From NCBI GenBank assembly GCA_004431415.1, contig QPMI01000180.1, positions 1 through 64,000 on the forward strand: a stretch of 64,000 nucleotides of DNA, written 5' to 3'. This DNA comes from Cyanophora paradoxa. Its lineage: Eukaryota > Glaucocystophyceae > Cyanophorales > Cyanophoraceae. Shown here one piece after another: positions 24,296-33,700 of the stretch. A program made the translations under genes and the position numbers. Positions within the stretch are counted from its first letter, which is position 1; each line of letters opens with the position of its first letter. A model generated the notes under the pieces. The model made no database searches. It was not told where the DNA came from and saw only the letters and a list, made by a program, of their open reading frames with translations.

Positions 24296-24800
24296 GGCTC
24301 AAGCGCTTAAATTTTTATTTACTTATTTTCGTATAATTTCGCGGATTTTATTGTTGAGTGCACATAAGTGAGTACAGTAGAATGTAGGTGAGATACAGCA
24401 GGGGCGAAGATCTCACCGTGGCACAATAAAAAAAGCTGAGTGTAATTGTACTTACTGTTATATATTGTGTTGAATGATAACTAATGGCCCAGTGGATCGA
24501 AATATTTAATGATACCGGCGAGAATACCGCACCTCACCCCCAAGCTGAAGGTGCCGGGGCCGCCCTTGGCCGTCACCCCACATTAAAGGTGCCGGCGGCG
24601 CCCTACCGGGTAGCTAAGGCCATGGCCTGCATCCCATGATGCATAGCTACTTGAGCTCGCGATCGCGCTCACGTGTGCTATGATCATGACTCTCTGTTCA
24701 CTTCGATTTGCAGGTCTAGCTTGCTTGCAGCTGCAGGCAAAACAAAGCAACGCAATTTTTCGAAGGACATTTACATATGCATTAATATTGAACATGGGGG
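24296..24800. other. AT-rich convergent 3' intergenic region
   Basis: Between the stops of the subtilase (+) and the nephrocystin-3-like gene (-). The part from about 24305 to 24510 is strikingly AT-rich against the very GC-rich background. No RNA gene is recognised. It probably contains both 3' UTRs and cleavage sites. Confidence 0.5.
24425..24430 (+). terminator. Possible polyadenylation signal AATAAA
   Basis: AATAAA lies about 130 bp downstream of the subtilase stop codon, in the AT-rich block and followed by more A residues. This position suits a 3' end signal on the plus strand. Whether this organism uses AATAAA is not known from the window. Confidence 0.35.
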
Positions 24801-27800
24801 TCATGATCCTGAGCTGATCATCCTCTCTACATCTAATTTTTCGTCCCATGACGATTTCGTGTCGTGGTGCTCCCAGCCGAGACATTCTTGTCGCACAGTG
24901 AAAGCAGTCTGCCAGAGCATGCACGTGCACGCACACGCTTGCAGGTCAGCTCTGCGATTGCCGGTACACCCTATAATTACCCCAAGTGAGCAGCGTACCT
25001 GGAACATTCTTGCAGCCTCGATGAGCTCCCCCCGATCGCGATACAGCTTCCCCAGCGAGTGCATAGTCGCGGCCTCCAGCGGCTTCGTCGCTCTCTTGAC
25101 CTCCAACGCCCGCTGCGCAGAACGGTCAGAAACGCATTGATGACGTCCTGGCATGCTCACGCTCAAGCGCACCTTGTAGAGGGGCAGCGCCTGGTCGTAC
25201 TCTCGTCGCTCGTGGTGCAGCGACGCCAGCCAGTGCAGCGCCTCCGCTGTGCTCGGGTGCTCGGGACCCTCCATCTTCTCCAAGATCGCGAGGGCCCGCT
25301 GCGCGGCCGGTTCAGTCCTCTGCAGCTGGTTTCGGATTCCCGTCTAGATTCCCATCCTGGCCATTGGCGGTCATGGGTCTAGAGCTTGGTCTTGGTCGCA
25401 CCGTGTGCAGAGGCAGTGCCGCCTCGTGATCCCCTTGCGCGCGATGCAGCCGCGCCAGGGACTGCAACGCCGCCGCCGTGCAGGGGTGCTCCGGACCTTG
25501 CAAGCGCTCTCTGATTGCTAGGGCTTGCTGCGGTTCGCGATCGGCGGTTGCAGTCATGATCACGATCGATTGCAAGCGCGTGCTCGTCGTCAATGCCAAT
25601 GACTACAAAATAAATTCGAACCTCGAAGAGCCGCAGTGCCGCTTGAAACTCGCCGCGTTCCTGGTGCAGCTTAGCCCAAGAGCCAAGAGTGTCCGCTGCA
25701 CTTGGCTTCTCGTGGCCGACGGCCGCCTCGAGGCCTCGACTGACAAGGGCTTGCTGCGCCCTCAAATCAACCATAGCAAGTCGCTGTGCAGGTGTACAAA
25801 GTCCAGTGCAGATCCCGAACCTGATGCAGCGACAGTGCGAGGTCCGGTTTTCCATTCGCTTGGTGAATAGATGCCAGTGCGTAAAGCGTGTCAGCCGTGC
25901 TGGGGTCGTTGGTTTTCTGCTTGATCGCGAGGGCCCGCTGCGTTCGACGATGCATAAGTCATGATCAACTGCAAGCCCCCAGGCCACAGCTCTCTAGATA
26001 TTGGTACAACTAGCCTAGTAGCTACCTCGTAGTATTCCAGCGCTGCAGAGTTGTCGTTGCCCTCTTGGTGCAACCGCGCCAGGTCGTCTAGCATTTTCGC
26101 GAGGCTCGGGTGATCCGATCCCAGCGATTGTTCCTTCATCGCAAGTGCACGCTGCGCAGGCAAAGTGTGCGCAACACGCCGGGTCATGCGTATGCGAGCG
26201 GGCGTGCCATTTCTGCACGGCCCTCGCGTGCACCTTCAGGAAACGGAGCCCTTGGGATCTGTAGCGCGTGTGCACCAGCACGCGCGCGGCGCGCTCGAGG
26301 TCGTCTGGCCTCGCTCTCTCGTCGTTAAGGTGCAGGGCGTCCGCGTACATCCCGACGGGCGTTATCTCAGTGCAGGCCTCGTCGTCCATGCGCCTCGGGA
26401 GCCCGGCGCGGTCCCAGAGCTCGGCGGCCTCCTTCGGGTCCAGCCAATCGAGGGCGTCGCGGGTGCACAGCGAGTCTGCCAACTCCTTCCACAGCTCGAC
26501 GGCGCCGAAGTGACGCGCAGGGTCTTCATAGAAGACGGTGTGGGCGTCCAAGAAGGCGAGCGCACGGCTGAAAGCCCATGGCGCCTCCTCGGCCCGCCGG
26601 ATCGAGTGCCTTCCCTGACGCTTTGCGAAAAGCCTGCCGAGCTCCCGGTGCGCCAGTCCGCGGCGGTGTGTGTTACGCATGTCGAACTCGAGCTCGGCGG
26701 CCTGCAAATGACGCAAGCGTCAGCCCTTCTGCGGTCCGTTTACGGGACGGAGCGTACTGGCCTCTGCAACACACAAATGACGGAACGAGAACAGTTGACC
26801 TGACAGAAAGTCAAGATGCGGCACGTGCACGCGGGTCTGTGTGAGAATTGTCACCTATATCTAAATCTCTTGCATCTTTGTGTACGCCGGCGTCTTTTGC
26901 GATTTGTTTTTGTCTGTCTGTGTCGCCTCTTCCGACGAGCAAAGGCAACAGTTCATACCAAAGAGCGTTCCAGGTGACCTGCATACGTATGCCAATCAAA
27001 GGTCTTCATGATCAGAGCTCGAGGGTGGATTTGTGAGGCTGCAGAACTGACCGCCGCCATTACTGGCATTCCTCGTCTCCAATCTCTGCCCAGCTTCAGC
27101 TGCTCATGTGCAAAGCTGCTGAGCTCTTCCTCCGACATGCCGTGCCGCGACAGTAGTATTGCTCGCGCCACTATCGCCACGGGGCTCTCCGACCCCTCGA
27201 GCTCGCTGATCTTGTAACGGGAGGCGAGGCGGCGGAAGATGGCGCGGAAAAGGTCCCGCGGGCTCTCGCACGCGAGGTACGTGTCGAGGGCGGCGTCGAG
27301 CGTCGCGTGCACCGCAATGGCGGAGAGCTCCTCCAGCAGCGTACGCAGGAAGAGGCTGCGTCCGGCGTGCGTCATAATCAGGTGCGAGAGGGGCGAACGC
27401 AGGCAGAACTCGGCTCACGGAGAGGCGGACGCCTTCGCTGCAACGACGCGCGCAAGGCGGTCCTCGCTGAGGGTCCTCCCTTGCTCCTGCAGCACCCGCA
27501 ATGCGAGCTCTCTCCGCCTCTCCTCGCTGAGAGGCACCAGCTCGCGGGTTGCGACATGAGGCAACCTTTGCGCTGCTTTCACAACAGGCCCTGCCGCGCC
27601 TATCTCATGATCAGCTCACGAGCCGGGAATCAAACGGTAAGGTGCAGAGAGGGCGGACCAGAGACACACGAAAGGACGATTCGCAACAGTGGGCCGACGG
27701 CATCCGGAAGCCACGCCAGGGACTGGACAGCGAACGGCCCCTGCAGCAGGTCGAGCCCGTCGAGCACGATGACGACCCGCCCAGGCCACTTCTGAGAACT

Positions 27801-29988
27801 CGAACCGAGCCATTGCCGAAGGCTGCAGACCACATCTATGACCTCCCCGCTGCAGTCGAGGTTCTCCGCGTCAGGCCAGCGCTGCTTTACCTCCTCTCCG
27901 ATCCGCCTGCGCGGCCTAAGCTTTCGGATAGGAAAAAGGCGACCGCTCTTTGAAAGATGCAAAGGCGTGCCGTGCGATAACTGAGAGGGCGGAGCTGTCC
28001 TGCGTAGCTCCGATGAAGTGCGTGATGGTCAGGTCTTCGGGATGCCCGTCGGCCCAATGCGCCGCCCAGTTCGCCAGAAGCGCTGAGCGGAGGCACGATC
28101 AGTTTTATAAGCGAGTTCATTGAAGACACGCACAGCTCTTGCCCGAGCCGTCCTCGCCGTGCAGCACGAAGATATCTTCGCCGCTGCCGCCTGCATACTC
28201 GTCGAGAGCGACGAAGTCGGGCGGGTCGCCTGCAAACACCCGCTCAAGGACAGCGCCGAACGCCGAGTGTGCCCGCTGCTGCCTCCGCAACCACGCTCGA
28301 TCTCTGCCCATCGGATAATCGAGCTCGACCATCTGCGAATTAGAGCCGAGTTCAACGCCGACGTCAGCTCTAGAGTTAGAGGAACTCCAAGAAAATGAGA
28401 GAATTGACCTTGGACAGAACGTCGAGCATCACCATTCCAACCTGGAGCGGCTCGTGGTAGCGGCTCACAAGGAAACCGGAGCGGCGGAGCTCGTTCTTCA
28501 GCTCCTCCAGTCTTTGCGACGCGTACGGGCCTTCCTTCGCGTCGGGTCTCACATCGTCGGCAAAGAAGAACAGCGTCCTGCCGCGAGCGGCCTGGACACG
28601 TGCAGCATGCGCGTGAGTGAATCCAGTTTCCAAAAGTGAGATACGGGTCGGTCGAAAATTCGAATTACCTCTGGGTCGCGAAGTGTTCCCGCTCGAATTT
28701 CTGCACGCCATTCGGCCAGCTTATTAGTAAGTTAAAAACGTTCGAATTCAAGCTCAAAGCGAGCATAAAATTGATTTCACAGCAGCACACCGATTTCAGT
28801 GACCGAGCGGTCTGCCCACTCTCGCACCCACGGAAAATCATTGGCGGCCACATCCAGGTTTCTGCACGTGCATAATCATGAGTCTCGCTTCAGATGGCGG
28901 GACGGAATGGAATCGTGCGCACTGGCGGAAGAGGGCGTTGCTCTCGTCTTGCTCGGGCGCGGAGGGATTCACATGCCATCCATAGCGACCTGAGGGGAGT
29001 GAGCGCTGGGGCGCGCTTCGGCATGCAAAAATAAACTGGACGAAAGCACCTTTGAGGAGTCCAACGAAGTAGTTGCTTCGTTCCACCTCTCGCAGGCACA
29101 GCCGAACAACCTGCGTAAGCAGGCCGGGTCTATCGGTTGGGGATTGGGGCCTGGAGGCCGGCCGTGCGCTCGAGCTCAAAGATTCGGCCAAGCATATGCC
29201 TAGGCGCACCTGGCCACTGGCGACCTCGTCATCGCGGATACCCCAGCGGAGGTCGCCGATGTGGAGGAAGAGGCCGCGCGCCGCGCAGAGGGCCCGCAGG
29301 CGGGGGTACACGCATGCACGGATCTCGTCCCTCTCATCGGCCATATCCTCTGCAAGCAATGATCATGCCACGATCAGGGAAGTTAGCTATAGGCCAGGGT
29401 TTGTGAAGGCTAGGGGAGTTATAATAGGCCCCGAGGGCGGGGAGGAGGGGCGGGGGGGGGGGGGGGGGGGGAATAAGAAGGCAAGAACAGGGCCGGGGAC
29501 TGGAATATTGACGGGAGTCCGGGATGGGAGGTCGAAGGTGGCCATGGGGCCTGCAGCTGGGCGCTGCTAGCGCTGTACGCGCAGCGTCTAATAGTCTCCG
29601 ATCACGGAAGGAGGAGGCGACGGATCGGGCGAGGAGCCAAGGGCGGTAGCCGCGAGGACGCACGGAATGTCGAAGAGACGAAGACGCGGAGCGTGCGGTT
29701 GCGAGATCCAGCGTCCGCGCTGGGGGCGTGGGCGGCTAGCGCTAGCGCTGCGCGGTCTCGCGATCGGAGAACAGCTTCGCAGGCGCGCTTGAACTCCTCC
29801 GCGTCTCCGGCCTTTTGGAACCCGAGCATTCCCTCATGGAGTCGAATATCGTCAGCACGACGCTGGCCCGGATCGACTGCCCGCGCCGGCCGCCCCGCAT
29901 CTGGCTCAAGCTTAGCCGCGGCGCCGGCCGGTACAGCTGTGCCCACCCCGAGCTCCGTCGAGGTCGGGCGCGAGGGGCGGCAGCCCAT
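24801..29988 (-). CDS. Nephrocystin-3-like protein (acylation motif, DUF4062, NACHT ATPase, TPR repeats)
   Basis: Exon 1 runs from the ATG at 29988 to 29664 and begins MGCRPSRPTS, an N-myristoylation pattern with a palmitoylatable Cys3. Human NPHP3 is also N-myristoylated. It ends FVSSTF and joins in phase to exon 2 at 29349 (QDMADERDEIRACVYPRLRA, LRWGIRDDE), the DUF4062 domain. RYGWHVN, FPWVREWADRSVTEI and EIRAGTLRDPE follow, as in NPHP3. The NACHT module has Walker A GEDGSGKS (about 28128-28160), LLANWAAHWADGHPEDLTI, HFIGAT, and Walker B VVIVLDGLDLL (about 27750). After SLFLRTLLEELSAIAVHATL and a helical region (26.2-26.7 kb) come six TPRs, one per exon (24999-26151). The last exon ends at a TGA at 24801; its 5' edge is less sure. 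NPHP3 acts in the ciliary inversin compartment. The flagellar role here is inferred from architecture. Confidence 0.87.
24999..26151 (-). repeat. Six tandem TPR exons, one repeat per exon
   Basis: The exons are 26026-26151 (126 nt), 25821-25937 (117), 25622-25753 (132), 25402-25527 (126), 25173-25298 (126) and 24999-25112 (114). Each starts right after a CAG acceptor with R/Q-A-L and stops right before a GT donor, and all are phase 0. The 126-nt exons encode 42-residue TPRs of kinesin-light-chain type (for example RALAILEKMEGPEHPSTAEA). Identical phase and near-constant length show growth by whole-exon duplication. Confidence 0.9.
29452..29471. repeat. 20-G homopolymer in intron 1 of the nephrocystin-3-like gene
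   Basis: An unbroken run of 20 G on the plus strand (poly-C on the sense strand of the gene), between exon 2 (ends 29349) and exon 1 (starts 29664). It is prone to sequencing and length error. Confidence 0.85.
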
Positions 29989-30040
29989 GTACCGCGGGCC
30001 GCAAATGGAAACTCCGATCCGCGCGCGCCGCGGCCGGCGC

Positions 30041-30050
30041 TATATATATC
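30041..30050 (-). promoter_or_regulatory. TATA-like element of the nephrocystin-3-like gene
   Basis: TATATATA occurs 53-62 bp upstream of the ATG at 29988, within otherwise GC-rich sequence. The position suits a core promoter with a short 5' UTR. No other clear TATA box was found near a start codon in the window. Confidence 0.45.
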
Positions 30051-30490
30051 GATATCAGCTGCTCGACCGGCTGCACGGCGCCGGCCCGCGCGCGCGCGTG
30101 CGACTGCGACCGCTGGCGACCGCGGCCGGTATACGTATACGTACCGCTGCGCAACTGACGTCGACGCTCAACAGCTATAGCTAGCTTCACTAGTACTGCA
30201 GCAATCTGAAGCACGCTATCGATCGACTCGGCGTCGGGTGGGCGACTGCGCCAGGATTCGCTGCTGTGGTCTGTGACGTGGACGCGCACGTCCGACGCGT
30301 ACGGTCGACGTCGATCCTGTGGTCTGTGGCGCACGTCGACTGCTGGATGGATCGAAGCTGGCTGCCTCAGCGAGGATGTGGCCACTGGCCAGCTGCTCGC
30401 CTGCCACGCGTACACGCTGACGTCGACGTCAACGCCGTGTAGCAAGCTAAGTGTACGTATACCCCTCAAACGACCCCCCCCCCTCCACTT

Positions 30491-30522
30491 GCTCTCTCTC
30501 TCTCTCTAGATCTCTCTCTCTC
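30491..30522. repeat. CT microsatellite
   Basis: Two runs of CT dinucleotides interrupted by TAGAT. Intergenic. Confidence 0.85.
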
Positions 30523-30772
30523 CCCCACTGCAGAGCCCGTGCATATGCACGCGCACAGCAGGCAAGGCAGTTCGACTGCAGTTACCGACGTCGGCCGGGG
30601 CGCCAGTCCTCATCGAGGCAGTCGGCCTCATTAACACCGAAGACCGCGTCCCCTTGAACGAGCGGCGGGATCAAGTCCGAGCAACGGCAATGGCAACGCG
30701 AGAGAGCTTCAAAAAGAGGGCCCGGCGCGGGCCGGGGCTTCAAAAAGTACAGGGGGGCGGGGGAGCGGGGCC

Positions 30773-33700
30773 CTAGAGGCGGGAGAGGTAGGGGACGTCG
30801 GGGAAGAGGAGGGCCAGCGTCCGCGCGAAGGAGCCCCTGCGCCCCGCGCCCCGCGCCCCGCCGGCGTCAGAGCGCCGCGAGGGGAGGGCGGGGCGGGGGG
30901 CGGGGGGCGGGGACCGGTCGGAGAGGGCGGAGAAGACGGACTCGAGCTCGCCGAAGAAGGCGCGGAAGGCGTGGGCGTGCCCCGCGTACGGCTCCCGCCC
31001 CTGCATCGCGACCATCTCGTCCAGCTGCCCCGCCAGCTCCCGGGAGAGGCGGCCGCGGGCGGGGCCGGGGCGCTCGGTGCCGGTGCCGGGGCCGGCGTGG
31101 TGGCGCTTGCGGAAGAGGGTGTGGTGGAGGTAGAGGCGGAGGGCGCGGGCCGCCAGCCGCACCCGCATCTGCAGCTCCACCTCGTCCCCAAGCTGCCCCC
31201 GCCCCCGTCACCCCGCGCCGGCGCGGCGGGCCGGCGGGGCGCGGGGCGCGGGGCGGGCCTGGAGTCCGAACATGGGCCGCCGCGCCTGCGCCAGGGCCGC
31301 GTTGATGAGGCCCCCCGCCGTCGCCGCCCCCTGCCGGCCGGCCTCAGCGACGCTCAACGCAGAGCGGAGGAACGGGGCCGGGGCGGGGCGGGGCGGGGCG
31401 GGGCGGACGGGTTGGAGGCGGGGCGGGAGTCGGCGACGGCGAGGTAGGCGCGGGCGACGAGGTTCTTGAGGGCCGCGTCGGGGGCCCCCGGGGCGGCCTC
31501 CCCGGCGAGCTCCGCGAGCCCGGCGTCGAGCTCGTCCACCAGCCGCGCCGTCGCCGAGCCGCCCTCCACCTCCCACCGCCCGTCCCCGAAGAGCTGCAGC
31601 AGCCACAGCCACAGGAAGAGCCTGCGCCCCGCAGTCGGCCCGCGCGGGGCGGGGCGGGGCGGGGCGGGGCGGGCGGGGCGGACAGGTCGAAGGGGCGGCG
31701 GGCGTCGGCGGTGAAGTAGGAGATGCACTCGGCGAGGGCGACGGCGCGCTCCGCCCACTCCCCGGCCCCCACACCCTCCATCCCCCGCCTGCCCCGCACC
31801 AGGCGTCGGCGCGGGACGGAGGGAGGGCGGCGGGGCGCGGGGGCGGGGGCGGGCGGACCGCTGGCGCTCGCAGAGGACGAGGGCGAGGAGGCAGCAGCGG
31901 CGCTCGCGGCAGACGTCCATCAGCAGCCGCCAGACGAGTCCGGCGCCCATCGCCCCCGCCCCGCCGGCCGCCCCGCCGCCTGGCGCCCCCCGCGGCGCCG
32001 GGGCCGGCCCCGCCGGCGCGCTTGACGGTGGAGCGGGAGGCGCCCGGGCGGGCTGGGAGCCGGGCCAGCCGGGGCGGAGGCGGAGGCGGAGCCCGAGGCG
32101 TCCGCCTCGTCGTCGCTGCTCTCCCCGGCCCCGCCCCCGCCGCCCCGCCGCCCGCCGCCGCGGCCGCCGCCGCGCGGGGGTCCCTGCGCGAAGCTCGCGG
32201 GAGGGCGAGGGCCGCCGCCGCCTGCCCGACGAGGTCGTGGCGGGCGCCGTCGAGCCCCGCGGCGGGGCGTGCGCGAAGAAGCCGCGCAGCGTGTGCTCGA
32301 GGAGGAGGGCGGCGGCCCGCGGGTCGGTGACGCCCCGGGGGATGAGGGCGAGCATCTCGAGGGCGAGCGGCGCCGACGCGATCCCCGCGCAGAAGCGCTG
32401 CACCGCCGCCGCCACCGCGCCCGAGCCCGACGCCGGCGGCTCGGGCGCCGCGGCGCTGAGCGCGCTGCGCGGGCGGGCGGCGTGAGGGGCGCAGCAAAGG
32501 AAGCGTGGGCGGGGCGGACGCGTAGAGCTCCTCGTCGGAGGAGATGGCGGCGAAGTCGGGCGTCCCGTCGCTCCGCACGTACACCGGCGGCGCCGGCCGC
32601 TCCTCCCGCTCGCCCCGGCGCCCCGACGGGATCGAGAACGCCACCGTCGCCTGCCCCCGCCCACGCCTCAGCGCGGAGGCGGCGGGGCGGGGGCGGGGGC
32701 GGGGGCGAGAAGGCGGCGCGCCGGCTCGGGGAGGGCGGCGGGGTCGGCGGCGGCGAGGAGGTGGTGGACGAGGAGGGCGGCGTCCGAGGGCGGGTGCGGC
32801 GGCTCCGCGAAGCGCTCGCAGAGGGGCACGAGGACCTCCGCCACCAGCCGCTCCCGCGCCGGCACGCGCCACACGAGGTCCGAGAGCGCCGGGCCCGCCG
32901 TCCCCGCCACCGCGTTCTCCGCGTGGATCGCCGGCTGCACGATCTGCCGCCGCGCGAGGCTCGGCGATGCGCGGCGTGCGGGGCGGGGTGGGGTGGGCGA
33001 CGGGCGGGCGGACCCAGGACTGGTTGGCGGAGCGGAGGGAGAAGCGGACGAGGGCGGAGGCTTCGCGGGCGGCGGCGAGGGCCGCCTGCGCGCAGCGCCC
33101 GCGCTTCAGGGCGATGCCGTAGAGCGTCTTCGCTGCCTCCAGCAGCGCCGCCCCCGCGTCCGGCGTCGCCAGCGCCCGCATGATCCCCTCCCCGCCCCGC
33201 TGCAAGGGCCCCCGCGTCAACGGCGCCGGCCGGCGGGGCGGGGCGGGCCGGGCGGGAGGGGCGGGCGGGGTGGCGGACAAGGACGATGGAGGAGAGGGCG
33301 GTGCCGTCGAAGTAGGCGCAGAGGCGGGAGGCGTCGAGGCGGTCCCACACCGAGGCGCCCTCGTCCAGGCTCCGCCGCACCAGCGCCCCGACCCGCATGC
33401 TGAGCTCCCGCCGCCGCAGCAGCCGCAGCGAGAAGAAGAGGCGGAGGAAGAGCAGCAGCGCCTCGTCCCGCGGCTCCGCGTCTGCGGCGCCGCAGGGGCG
33501 TCGGATGCGGGGGCGAGAGCGAAGGGGCGAAAGCGAAGGGGCGAGGACCGTCGGGGGCGAGGAGGGGCTCCCAGGGGAGGGCGTTGAAGAGCTCGCAGGC
33601 GACGAGGTCCATCGAGGGGAGCGCCTCCCACAGCGCCCGCAGCGCCGCGCCCCCGGGGGCCACGTGGAAGCGCGCCCCGCCCCACTCCACCCCCCGCACG

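Larger units (their letters stand above)
29989..30772. other. Intergenic region upstream of the nephrocystin-3-like gene
   Basis: Probable promoter of the nephrocystin-3-like gene, followed by the 3' flank of the large unknown gene, which ends at 30773. It contains a TATA-like block, many ACGTCGAC-type palindromes, a 12-nt direct repeat CTGTGGTCTGTG (30264-30275 and 30317-30328) and a CT microsatellite. No coding segment is recognised. Confidence 0.5.

Noticed and set aside
24999-26151. Kinesin light chain
   Set aside because: The TPRs are of that type, but the same transcript carries DUF4062 and a NACHT ATPase upstream, which is the nephrocystin-3 architecture.
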